Notes under the pieces: generated by a model | What the model was told of the DNA's origin: nothing | Database searches by the model: none | Seen by the model: the letters and a program-made list of their open reading frames with translations, nothing else | Program-made: the position numbers and the translations under genes | Shown: positions 56,393 to 64,000 of the stretch, piece by piece | How the letters are laid out: each line of letters opens with the position of its first letter | Numbering within the stretch: the first letter of the stretch is position 1 | Source: Paenibacillus sp. OVF10 | GTDB lineage: Bacteria; Bacillota; Bacilli; Paenibacillales; Paenibacillaceae | Direction: 5' to 3' | Assembly: GCA_022836915.1 (NCBI GenBank) | Contig: CP094668.1 | Span: 2,170,001-2,234,000 of the forward strand | DNA length: 64,000 nucleotides

Positions 56393-57547
56393 GTGCAAGG
56401 ACAATATCGGCCGACCCAAGCGGACATCAATTTGGATCATTTGTGTACTAACGTAGAAGCTTTCCGCGAGGCATTGCCTCAGGGCATGAAATTCCTCGCC
56501 TGTGTGAAGGCCAATGCCTATGGACATGGAGCGGTGGAGACGGCTAGAGAACTGGAACGAGTGGGTGTGGATTACTTAAGTGTGGCTTTTCTTGACGAAG
56601 CTCTGGAACTGCGACAACATGGGATTACGATTCCAATTCTGGTACTGGGTTATACGCCGCCTGAAGGGATCGCTGTTGCATGGCAACATGATGTGACCGT
56701 CACACTGTTCAGCAGGGAAGTGCTTGACGCCATTCGACATCTGGATGCGAGCACATTCGCTAACAAACTGAAGGTTCATATTAAAATCGACAGCGGCATG
56801 GGCCGATTAGGTCTGTTGCCTGGCGATGAGGCATTGGCTTTCATTCAGGAAGTAGCTTCGCTCAATCAGGTGATGCTGGAAGGCATGTTTACCCATTTTG
56901 CCAGAGCAGATGAAGAAGACAAAACCTATACACTGGAGCAGTATAGACGGTTCCAAAGCGTGGTTCATGCGCTCAGGGATCAGGGATGTTCCATCCCGAT
57001 TATACATACGGCGAACAGCGCCGCTGCCATTGATACACCGGAATTGTCCTATGACATGGTACGTGTGGGAATAAGCCTGTACGGACTGTATCCTTCGGCT
57101 GAGGTGAATCATCAGGTGGTGAAGCTGTCCCCGGTATTGACGCTGAAGACAAAAGCGGTTCTGGTCAAAACACTGCCACCCCATTGGGGGATCAGTTACG
57201 GAACCCGTTATTTTACGCAAGGGTACGAACGAATAGCGACCCTGCCGCTCGGATATGCAGACGGATTCTCCAGAATGCTGACAGGTAAAGCACAAGTGCT
57301 TGTACGCGGCCGCCGCGTCCCTGTCGTCGGTACGATCTGCATGGATCAGTGTATGGTGTCGTTACAATCTTTCGCGGAAGAGGCGGAAGAAATTCAAGTC
57401 GGCGAAGAGGTTGTCCTCATCGGTCATCAGTCTGGTGGCGTAATAACCGCAGACGAGGTGGCATCCCAGCTCGGTACGATTGCTTATGAAGTGATCTGCA
57501 TGATGGCGCACCGCATTCCGCGGGTATATACCCGCGGGGAGCAGTAG
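56393..57547 (+). CDS. alr: Alanine racemase
   Basis: A PLP enzyme that makes D-alanine for peptidoglycan. The PLP Lys is in ACVKANAYGHG near residue 39, the catalytic Tyr is in ISYGTRYFTQGYERIATLPL near residue 269, and HIKIDSGMGRLG and GTICMDQCMV are conserved. The 384-residue length is normal. GTG 56393 follows GAAGGTGA. The position between ydcC and the mazEF-type genes is as in B. subtilis. Confidence 0.97.
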   Translation: MQGQYRPTQADINLDHLCTNVEAFREALPQGMKFLACVKANAYGHGAVETARELERVGVDYLSVAFLDEALELRQHGITIPILVLGYTPPEGIAVAWQHDVTVTLFSREVLDAIRHLDASTFANKLKVHIKIDSGMGRLGLLPGDEALAFIQEVASLNQVMLEGMFTHFARADEEDKTYTLEQYRRFQSVVHALRDQGCSIPIIHTANSAAAIDTPELSYDMVRVGISLYGLYPSAEVNHQVVKLSPVLTLKTKAVLVKTLPPHWGISYGTRYFTQGYERIATLPLGYADGFSRMLTGKAQVLVRGRRVPVVGTICMDQCMVSLQSFAEEAEEIQVGEEVVLIGHQSGGVITADEVASQLGTIAYEVICMMAHRIPRVYTRGEQ

Positions 57548-57838
57548 TCGCCAAAATTAATCCACTTTTGACATCCTGACAGGTAAACTGGACGTCATTC
57601 CCAATAAACTTTTTTCAGAACAGAAGGAAAACTGTCGGAGCATCTCGAATTATGTATGACGGTAAGGATTTAATTCCTGAATTGAGATGTTTGGTCTGTA
57701 CGAATATTGTTCCCCGTGTTTATAATGGAGTACAGCATACTTGATATACTCGGGGCATATATATTCCTTTGTATAAAAGTTCTGGAAAAACGTAATACTG
57801 GTTCACAATGGCGAAAGGTTTGTGGGGGTGGAAGAAAG

Positions 57839-58120
57839 GTGGCCAACTTGCAGAACACCAAGCGGATCATGATCAGTTTACCTGATTATCTTTTGCAGGA
57901 AGTGGATGGCATCGTAGCGCTGGAGAATTCCAACCGCAGCGAATTGATTAGGCAGGCTATGAAGCTGTATTTAACGGAGCGTAAGAAACGTTACATCCGT
58001 GAAACGATGCAGCGAGGGTACATGGAGATGGCAAAAATTAATCTGACCATGGCATCCGAAGCCTTTCATGCGGAGGAAGATGCGGACAGCACTCTGGACC
58101 GCTTAGTTAGCGGGGTGTAG
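57839..58120 (+). CDS. ndoAI: EndoAI-type antitoxin (MazE-like, ribbon-helix-helix)
   Basis: The 93-residue protein has an N-terminal ribbon-helix-helix domain (TKRIMISLPDYLLQEVDGIV, NRSELIRQAMKLYLTERKKR) and a C-terminal toxin-binding tail. GTG 57839 gives the same length as B. subtilis EndoAI (93); longer readings upstream run through the promoter region. The toxin gene starts 3 nt after the stop. The 57548-57838 gap contains a TATAAT at 57721-57726 without a clear -35 and no gene. Confidence 0.95.
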   Translation: MANLQNTKRIMISLPDYLLQEVDGIVALENSNRSELIRQAMKLYLTERKKRYIRETMQRGYMEMAKINLTMASEAFHAEEDADSTLDRLVSGV

Positions 58121-58123
58121 ACA

Positions 58124-58472
58124 TTGATCGTAAAACGTGGTGACGTTTTTTGCGGATCTTTCTCCCGTTGTCGGTTCCGAGCAAGGTGGAGTCAGGCCGG
58201 TTCTGGTGATCCAGAATGATATCGGCAACCGGTTCAGTCCAACTTGTATTGTGGCGGCTATCACCGCCCAAATCCAGAAGGCAAAGCTGCCAACGCATGT
58301 TGAAATTGATGCGGCGGCACACGGCTTTGACCGGGACTCGGTTATTTTGCTCGAACAAATACGGACGATTGATAAACAGAGGCTGACTGACAAGATTACC
58401 CATCTGGACGAGGAGACCATGAAACTGGTCAACGAAGCCTTACAGATCAGCCTTGGTTTAATCGATTTTTAA
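58124..58472 (+). CDS. ndoA: EndoA/MazF mRNA interferase (frame broken near 58146-58151)
   Basis: A ribosome-independent endoribonuclease that cuts UACAU in B. subtilis. The core [40 protein letters not shown] and [17 protein letters not shown] is almost identical to that enzyme. TTG 58124 opens MIVKRGDV, but the frame shifts in the T6 run at 58146-58151; adding two T gives [18 protein letters not shown] and exactly 116 residues, as in B. subtilis. It is coupled to its antitoxin (3-nt gap). Confidence 0.92.
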
Positions 58473-58560
58473 GGCAGCAACCAGCGTCTTGTACGCTGCC
58501 CTGCCGTCCGTTGGCAATGGATGTTCCTGTAAGGGAACACACTGAATTCAGACTGTAACC

Positions 58561-58603
58561 AAAAGAGCGTATGACATCCTTCGGGCTGTTATGCGCTCTT
58601 TTG
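58561..58603 (+). terminator. Terminator after the toxin-antitoxin genes
   Basis: AAAAGAGCGTATGACATCC and GGCTGTTATGCGCTCTTTT pair, with minor mismatches, around a stable TTCG loop. Confidence 0.8.
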
Positions 58604-58707
58604 ATTAAAGCTTGATGAAAGCGTAGAACATTGGCGATCTTTTCGCTATAATGAAACCTGAGAAACCGTTTACCCGAAAGACCTATATATAGAGGTGGAG
58701 GAGACAT

Positions 58708-60897
58708 ATGAGCATTTACATCAATCAGGAGAAACTTCAATTTCATTTACAGACCCGTGAGGCCAGTTACGTATTTCAGGTACTGCCTTCAGGATATTTG
58801 GTGCATTTGTATTATGGCAAAAAATTACGTGACACCGATCTGAGCTGGTTGCATGTTCGTACAGAACGAGCATCTTTCAGTCCGAACCCGGTACCAGAGG
58901 ATCGTACAATCTCGTTCGATACGTTGCCAGTAGAATTACCAGTGTATGGCACGAGTGATTTCCGTAATCCTGCAATCCAATTGGAACTTGAGAATGGCTC
59001 AACGGTTTCGGAGTTTACGTATACAGGCCATCGATTGGTCAAAGGAAAGACAGCGCTTACTGGATTGCCAGCAACATATGTTGAATCCGATGACGAAGCA
59101 GAGACACTGGTTATTGAGTTGGAAGACCGCGTCGCTGGTATCAAAATAGAGCTTTCTTATACAGCCTTTACGGCATTTAATGCGATTACACGCTCCATGC
59201 GTATCGTTAATGAGAGCGCTACCTCAGTGAATGTGGTGCGTGCGCTCAGTTCTTCTGTTGATTTCCCGCATGCGGATTATGAATTGTTGCAATTGTCAGG
59301 TGCATGGACACGGGAACGTGATATCGTTCGCAGACCGCTTGCGTCAGGCCTGCAAGGGATTGAGAGTCGTCGCGGTTCAAGTAGTCACCAACAGAACCCA
59401 TTTATTGCGCTGATGACACCAGGTACGGACGAAGATCAGGGTGAAGTCTACGGATTCAGTCTCGTTTATAGTGGCAGCTTCACTGCACAGGCTGAAGTGG
59501 ATCAGTTCCACACCACCCGTGTATCGCTCGGGATCAACCCGTTCGAGTTCAGCTGGAAGCTGGAGCCGCAGGAAGCGTTCCAGACACCTGAGACAGTTAT
59601 GGTGTATTCGGCTGCAGGTTTGGACGGCATGTCACAGTCCTACCACGAATTGTATCGGGAGCGTCTGGCACGTGGCAAATTCCGCAATGCAGAGCGTCCG
59701 GTATTGGTCAATAACTGGGAAGCGACTTACTTTGGTTTCAATGCGGACAAGATTGAACAGATTGCCCGCGCTGGACAGAAGCTGGGTATTGAGCTGTTTG
59801 TCTTGGATGATGGTTGGTTTGGACACCGGGACAGTGACAACTCCTCGCTGGGCGACTGGATTGTAGATAAGAACAAATTGCCACAGGGACTGGATGATCT
59901 GGCTAACCGGGTAACAGGTCTGGACATGCAGTTCGGATTGTGGTTTGAGCCTGAGATGATCTCACCAGACAGTGAGCTGTACCGTGCGCACCCAGACTGG
60001 TGTCTGCATGTGCCTGATCGTCGCCGGACAGAAGGACGTCAACAATTGGTACTCGATTTCTCTCGTCAGGATGTACGTGATGAAATTGTGCGCATGTTAA
60101 CAGACGTACTTGGTTCTGCACCAATTACTTATGTGAAATGGGATATGAACCGGAATATGACGGAAGTGGGTTCCGCGTTGCTTCCGGCAGATAGACAGCG
60201 TGAGACCGCGCATCGTTACATGTTGGGATTGTATGACGTCATGGAACGAATCACTTCGGCGTTCCCGAATATTCTGTTCGAGAGTTGTTCAGGTGGTGGT
60301 GGCCGCTTCGATCCAGGTATGCTGTATTACATGCCACAGACGTGGACAAGTGATAACACGGATGCTATATCCCGTCTGCGGATTCAGTACGGTACCAGTC
60401 TTGTGTACCCGGTGAGTTCCATGGGATCGCATATCTCAGCTGTACCAAATCATCAGGTGAACCGGATCACTTCGCTTGAGATTCGGGGACATGTTGCGAT
60501 GTCGGGCAACTTCGGGTACGAGCTGGACCTGACGAAATTCACTGAGGAAGAGAACGAGATCGTGAAAGCACAGGTAGAGCTGTACAAGGAGATCCGTGGA
60601 ACAGTTCAATATGGAACATTCCGTCGCTTGCTCAGTCCGTTTGAAGGCAATGAGACAGCGTGGATGTTTATTGCACCGGACGGAAGCGAAGCTGTTGTAT
60701 TCTACTTCCGCGTGCTCTCTGAGCCTAATGCGCCACTTCAGCGCCTGAAGCTGAAAGGATTGGACCCGAATGCGGATTACCGTCTGAAAGGCGGATCGGA
60801 GACCTTTACCGGCGATGCCTTGATGTATGGCGGTATTTCGGTAGTCAGTGCATCCGGAGACTATCTGAGCGAACTGTTCCGGTTCGAACGCATCTAG
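58708..60897 (+). CDS. Alpha-galactosidase, GH36
   Basis: It hydrolyses terminal alpha-galactosides such as melibiose and raffinose. The 729 residues match Geobacillus AgaB/AgaN-type enzymes. The nucleophile Asp is in YVKWDMNRN (residue ~479) and the acid/base Asp is in WTSDNTDAISR (residue ~549); LFVLDDGWFGHR and LWFEPEMISPDSELYRAHPD are also family hallmarks. There is no signal peptide, so it is cytosolic. GAGGTGGAGGAG precedes ATG 58708. It stands alone between the toxin-antitoxin pair and tex, with no adjacent transporter. Confidence 0.97.
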   Translation: MSIYINQEKLQFHLQTREASYVFQVLPSGYLVHLYYGKKLRDTDLSWLHVRTERASFSPNPVPEDRTISFDTLPVELPVYGTSDFRNPAIQLELENGSTVSEFTYTGHRLVKGKTALTGLPATYVESDDEAETLVIELEDRVAGIKIELSYTAFTAFNAITRSMRIVNESATSVNVVRALSSSVDFPHADYELLQLSGAWTRERDIVRRPLASGLQGIESRRGSSSHQQNPFIALMTPGTDEDQGEVYGFSLVYSGSFTAQAEVDQFHTTRVSLGINPFEFSWKLEPQEAFQTPETVMVYSAAGLDGMSQSYHELYRERLARGKFRNAERPVLVNNWEATYFGFNADKIEQIARAGQKLGIELFVLDDGWFGHRDSDNSSLGDWIVDKNKLPQGLDDLANRVTGLDMQFGLWFEPEMISPDSELYRAHPDWCLHVPDRRRTEGRQQLVLDFSRQDVRDEIVRMLTDVLGSAPITYVKWDMNRNMTEVGSALLPADRQRETAHRYMLGLYDVMERITSAFPNILFESCSGGGGRFDPGMLYYMPQTWTSDNTDAISRLRIQYGTSLVYPVSSMGSHISAVPNHQVNRITSLEIRGHVAMSGNFGYELDLTKFTEEENEIVKAQVELYKEIRGTVQYGTFRRLLSPFEGNETAWMFIAPDGSEAVVFYFRVLSEPNAPLQRLKLKGLDPNADYRLKGGSETFTGDALMYGGISVVSASGDYLSELFRFERI

Positions 60898-60916
60898 ATA
60901 AGTGAACTACATTTTA

Positions 60917-61140
60917 TTTACACGGATACTACGATGACAGAACAACCTTCCAATCGCTGTTATCCCCAGATTTTTCGATTCCCTTTTCTCAAAGGGAAAA
61001 TCCGGAGATAGCGTATGCTTCCGATGTAGCTTTCTTTCAGAAAGCTTTTAGGCGAGTGTATGCTTTCGAAGTAGCTTTCTGCAGAAAGCTTGTAGCTTCG
61101 CTTTTTCAGGTTTTTTCTGTCCTCTCCGTTATCGTGTAAA
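60917..61140 (-). repeat. MITE-like palindromic repeat, copy 3 (with internal tandem hairpins)
   Basis: The 224-bp element is bounded by perfect 8-bp inverted repeats TTTACACG (60917-60924) and CGTGTAAA (61133-61140). Its reverse complement matches copy 2: CGGAGAGGACAGAA, AACCTGAA, TCTGGGGATAACAGCGAT and GGTTGTTCTGTCATCG. A roughly 80-bp insertion contains two tandem 45-bp units that start at 61013 and 61058 (GTATGCTTYCGAWGTAGC), each able to form a CTTTCT/AGAAAG hairpin. It lies after the alpha-galactosidase gene and contains no reading frame. Confidence 0.8.
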
Positions 61141-61191
61141 TGAGCAGTTTCACTTATTAGATTGCTATTGTATTTAAAGTTTTGAATAAGG

Positions 61192-61233
61192 AAAGACCGA
61201 GGAGCGTCGTATTGACGTTTTTCGGTCTTTTTT
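61192..61233 (+). terminator. Terminator upstream of tex
   Basis: AAAGACCGA (61192-61200) pairs with TCGGTCTTT (61222-61230) around a 21-nt loop that itself contains a small hairpin (CGTC with GACG), followed by TTT. It probably ends the alpha-galactosidase transcript after the MITE-like repeat. The interval 61234-61434 shows no gene. Confidence 0.8.
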
Positions 61234-61434
61234 GACGTATTGGGGAAGGCTGGAGGATGACATCGTTCTGTCAGAACTTGTATGCTTGCGGATTGATGGA
61301 AATCTGGACGTGATTCTGTGATAATATAGGGTAGAGTGGAAGAAACAAATGGTTCAACTATACTGTAATTACAGCAGCAAAGCTGCCCTGAAATGATTGT
61401 AACGAACGATTCAGGAAGGAAAGAGGGATTTATT

Positions 61435-63657
61435 TTGTCTGAACAGGAAACGGTTCTGGAACCCAATGAAGAAACAATAAAGGCAGAACGCCATGAACGA
61501 ATCATCAAACAGGTAGCCAAGGAACTGTCACTGTCCTTGAAGCAGGTCCGCACAACGTCGGAGCTTCTGGACGAAGGCAATACGATTCCATTTATCGCCC
61601 GCTACCGTAAAGAAATGACTGGAGAGCTGGATGAGAACCAGCTGCGATCGATTGAAGAACGCATTGTTTATCTGCGCAATCTTGAGGATCGCAAATTGGA
61701 AGTCATCCGTATTATAGAGGAACAGGGCAAGCTGACCGGAGAACTGAAGAACTCCATTACCCAAGCTGTGAAGCTGCAGGAAGTGGAAGACTTGTATCGT
61801 CCGTTCCGTCAGAAGCGGAAAACACGTGCTAGTGTGGCCAAGGAAAAAGGTCTTGAGCCCCTTGCTGTATGGATCTGGGGTCAACCGAAACAAGGAGATG
61901 CACTCCAGGAAGCTGCGAAATATATCAATGCTGAACTGGGTGTAGAAGATGCGGAGGCTGCGCTTCAGGGAGCCAAAGACATTCTCGCGGAGAACATCGC
62001 AGACGATGCTGCCATTCGTGCCTGGATTCGTCGGTACACCTTGGATCACGGCATGCTGACTTCGGAAGCGAAGGATGCTCAAGAGGAGTCCGTGTACGAG
62101 AATTATTATGATTACCGCGAATTAGCCAAAAAGATGCCTCCACACCGTATTCTCGCGATTAATCGCGGTGAACGTGAGAGTATTCTCAAAGTCGGCCTGG
62201 ATGTACAGGCAGAACCGGCCCATCGTCATATGGAAGGACAGATCATTCGTGGTGCTTCTGCCGTGCAGGATATCCTGCGTGATGTGATTGAAGATGCATA
62301 CAAGCGGCTTATTGCGCCTTCCATCGAGCGTGAAGTTCGTGGAGAACTGACGGAAAAAGGTGAAAATCAAGCCATTTCAGTATTCTCGGCCAATCTGCGT
62401 AATCTGTTGCTTCAACCGCCGATTCATGGCAAACGTGTGTTGGGTGTCGATCCGGCCTATCGTACCGGCTGTAAACTGGCTGTAGTAGATGATACCGGCA
62501 AGCTGCTGGAAGTGGCTGTGACCTACCCAACGCCACCACACAACAAGAAACGTGAAGCTGCGGAAGTATTCCATCGGATGATCAAGCAATATGATATCGG
62601 ACTGATCGTCATTGGTAATGGTACCGGATCACGTGAAACGGAGCAGTTTGTTGCCGAGATCATTCAGGAGAACGGTGATGAAAGTCTTGTGTATCTGATT
62701 GTTAATGAAGCAGGCGCGAGTGTATATTCTGCGTCCAAGCTGGCCCAGGAAGAGTTCCCGGATCTGGATGTTGCGGAGCGCAGTGCAGCTTCCATTGCAC
62801 GCCGTGTACAAGACCCGCTTGCGGAGTTGGTTAAGATTGATCCAAAAGCCATTGGCGTGGGTCAATATCAGCATGACGTATCCCAGAAGGTTCTGGAAGA
62901 AAGCCTAAAGGCTGTCGTGGAATCCGCAGTTAACCATGTGGGTGTGGACGTGAATACGGCATCACCTTCGTTGCTGTCATATGTTGCCGGAGTTAACGCT
63001 ACGATTGCCAAAAACATCGTGAAGTACCGTGAAGAAAATGGCCGGTTTACGAACCGCCGTCAGCTTCAGAAGGTGCCACGTCTGGGTGCCAAAACCTATG
63101 AGCAGTGCGTAGGATTTATGCGTATTGGTGAGGGAGAGAACCCGCTGGATCGTACACCTATTCACCCTGAGTCTTACAAGGTAGTGGATCAGCTGTTCAA
63201 GGAGCTTCAGGTTGCACTGGACAAGCTGGGCAGCAAAGAACTGTCGGTATTACTGTCAGAGCAACAGCCAGAACAATTGGCCGTGAAACTGGACGTAGGT
63301 GTGCCTACATTGCGTGACATTCTGGACAGCTTGCAGCGTCCGGGGCGTGACCCGCGTGAAGAAATGCCGTTGCCAATCTTCCGTACAGATGTATTGAAAA
63401 TTGAGGATCTGGTGGAAGGCATGGAGCTGCAAGGTACAGTTCGGAATGTTATTGATTTTGGTGCCTTTGTTGATATTGGGATCAAGAGTGATGGGCTTGT
63501 CCATATCTCACAGCTCAGCAACGGGTATGTTAAACATCCGATGGATGTTGTATCTGTCGGAGATAATGTAACGGTCTGGGTTATGAATGTGGATACCAAA
63601 AAAGGCCGTGTCGGCCTTACGATGAAAAAGCCTGCTTCTGCGCAACAGTCTTCTTAA
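61435..63657 (+). CDS. tex: Tex family transcription accessory / RNA-binding protein (YdcI)
   Basis: Tex proteins are nucleic-acid-binding factors linked to transcription and RNA turnover. The 740-residue protein shows the helical N-terminal domain (STIPFIARYRKE-like TIPFIARYRKEMTGELDE), the YqgF-like domain (KRVLGVDPAYRTGCKLAVVD), helix-hairpin-helix region (DVNTASPSLLSYVAGVNATI) and a C-terminal S1 domain (GAFVDIGIKSDGLVHISQLS). TTG 61435 has AGGAAAGAGGGA 6-9 nt upstream; ATG 61393 has none, so TTG is preferred, though not certain. Its location downstream of alr-ndoAI-ndoA matches B. subtilis except that the sigB module is missing. Confidence 0.95.
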   Translation: MSEQETVLEPNEETIKAERHERIIKQVAKELSLSLKQVRTTSELLDEGNTIPFIARYRKEMTGELDENQLRSIEERIVYLRNLEDRKLEVIRIIEEQGKLTGELKNSITQAVKLQEVEDLYRPFRQKRKTRASVAKEKGLEPLAVWIWGQPKQGDALQEAAKYINAELGVEDAEAALQGAKDILAENIADDAAIRAWIRRYTLDHGMLTSEAKDAQEESVYENYYDYRELAKKMPPHRILAINRGERESILKVGLDVQAEPAHRHMEGQIIRGASAVQDILRDVIEDAYKRLIAPSIEREVRGELTEKGENQAISVFSANLRNLLLQPPIHGKRVLGVDPAYRTGCKLAVVDDTGKLLEVAVTYPTPPHNKKREAAEVFHRMIKQYDIGLIVIGNGTGSRETEQFVAEIIQENGDESLVYLIVNEAGASVYSASKLAQEEFPDLDVAERSAASIARRVQDPLAELVKIDPKAIGVGQYQHDVSQKVLEESLKAVVESAVNHVGVDVNTASPSLLSYVAGVNATIAKNIVKYREENGRFTNRRQLQKVPRLGAKTYEQCVGFMRIGEGENPLDRTPIHPESYKVVDQLFKELQVALDKLGSKELSVLLSEQQPEQLAVKLDVGVPTLRDILDSLQRPGRDPREEMPLPIFRTDVLKIEDLVEGMELQGTVRNVIDFGAFVDIGIKSDGLVHISQLSNGYVKHPMDVVSVGDNVTVWVMNVDTKKGRVGLTMKKPASAQQSS

Positions 63658-63672
63658 ATAGTAGGATTGGAG

Positions 63673-63705
63673 AACAGCCTTCCCTAACCAGGAAGGCTGT
63701 TTGTT
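63673..63705 (+). terminator. tex terminator
   Basis: AACAGCCTTCC and GGAAGGCTGTT pair perfectly around CTAACCA, followed by TGTTG. From 63706 to 63837 no gene is seen. Confidence 0.85.
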
Positions 63706-63837
63706 GTCGACAGTAATAGTCCCGTTGTCCGTTCTAATTCCTCTAGTAAGTACGGTGGGCAATATGTGCATTTTCTTAAAGTACGTGTTCAAAAGGGCAT
63801 CCTTCGTAATCCAATGCAGACTTTTATGAACAACCTC

Positions 63838-63981
63838 TTAAAGTTCGTTCTCCGCGCTGCGTGGTGTGCCATTTGCTGGTTTGTTACGATAAAAGAACCA
63901 GCATTCGTTCAGCAACTTGATTTGCCGGCTATCCTTTTTGTGAAATGCACGCATCAGTTGATTGCAAAGCCATTGAGGCAA
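63838..63981 (-). CDS. cmpA: Cortex morphogenetic protein CmpA
   Basis: TTG 63981 opens a 47-codon frame beginning MPQWLCNQLMRAF, followed by HKKDSRQIKLLNECWFFY and a short polar tail, which matches the CmpA family (about 37 residues in B. subtilis). CmpA works with the ClpXP protease to remove spores with faulty coat assembly via SpoIVA turnover. GGAGGAG lies 6 nt upstream of the TTG. It is convergent with tex, as in B. subtilis as I recall. The tail is about ten residues longer than in the Bacillus protein. Confidence 0.88.
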   Translation of the reverse strand: MPQWLCNQLMRAFHKKDSRQIKLLNECWFFYRNKPANGTPRSAENEL

Positions 63982-64000
63982 GGGTATCTCCTCCTCTTGC

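Noticed and set aside
58616..58630. Possible CcpA cre site upstream of the alpha-galactosidase (TGAAAGCGTAGAACA)
   Set aside because: The right half is out of register by one base with the consensus, so the match is too weak to report as a feature.
63508..63792. 94-codon minus-strand frame over the end of tex
   Set aside because: It runs through the tex terminator and opposite the S1 domain, without a start signal.

Overview
The window reads as chromosomal DNA of a Paenibacillus-type, spore-forming, low-to-mid GC Gram-positive bacterium. The evidence is the gene content and order: the ydiF (ABC-F) - moaC - mog - tatA - tatC - groES - groEL block and the ydcC - alr - ndoAI - ndoA ... tex - cmpA block both follow the Bacillus subtilis order. 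Other supports are a T-box, a CIRCE operator, SLH-anchored surface protein, KimA, GbsR/OpuA, Btr with a Fur box, and many AraC/SBP-type carbohydrate genes. The GH2, GH36, UgpAEB-type ABC and Gfo/Idh genes fit the saprophytic sugar lifestyle of this genus. No rRNA, tRNA, CRISPR array, prophage or transposase was seen.

Layout. 1-2.6 kb: tail of a T-box, tandem 19-bp repeats, leuA, and a cluster of DnaA boxes. 2.6-10.4 kb: housekeeping block (ABC-F protein, folate and molybdopterin enzymes, Tat translocase, GroESL). 10.4-14.3 kb: AT-rich accessory patch of small membrane, lipo- and hypothetical proteins plus a VanZ-domain protein. 14.3-24.7 kb: lacZ with a divergent AraC regulator, a second AraC regulator, DinB, GNAT, rhaD and the potassium importer kimA; a ~76-nt conserved RNA-like segment ending in a terminator occurs twice here. 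25-28.5 kb: UgpA/UgpE/UgpB-like importer without its own ATPase. 29-34.5 kb: an Imm17-like small protein, a betaine importer with two fused substrate-binding domains, and its GbsR-type regulator. 34.6-42.6 kb: Btr-like iron regulator, a secreted propeller-like protein, two Gfo/Idh oxidoreductases, RpiR, and a two-gene ABC exporter. 43-46 kb: a divergent HSP90-family protein coupled to a helical-repeat partner. 46-54.6 kb: SLH-anchored and cytosolic beta-lactamase-family hydrolases, XRE/DUF3169 pair, MFS/SgrR pair. 54.8-64 kb: ydcC, alr, mazEF-type toxin-antitoxin, GH36 alpha-galactosidase, tex, cmpA. A MITE-like palindromic repeat occurs three times (27.0, 52.9, 61.0 kb).

Twelve protein genes are interrupted by a reading-frame break that lies at a short homopolymer and is cured by adding one base (ten genes) or two bases (two genes). 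They include tatC, leuA and the endoribonuclease ndoA, so I treat these as probable base-calling deletions and annotate each as one gene; this should be settled before calling any of them a pseudogene.

The most interesting leads are the HSP90-TPR operon, the DnaA-box cluster beside ydiF, the duplicated terminator-linked RNA-like element, the MITE-like repeat family, and the tandem-domain OpuA importer with a palindromic operator candidate. I did not find one clear-cut new multi-gene defence or mobile system.
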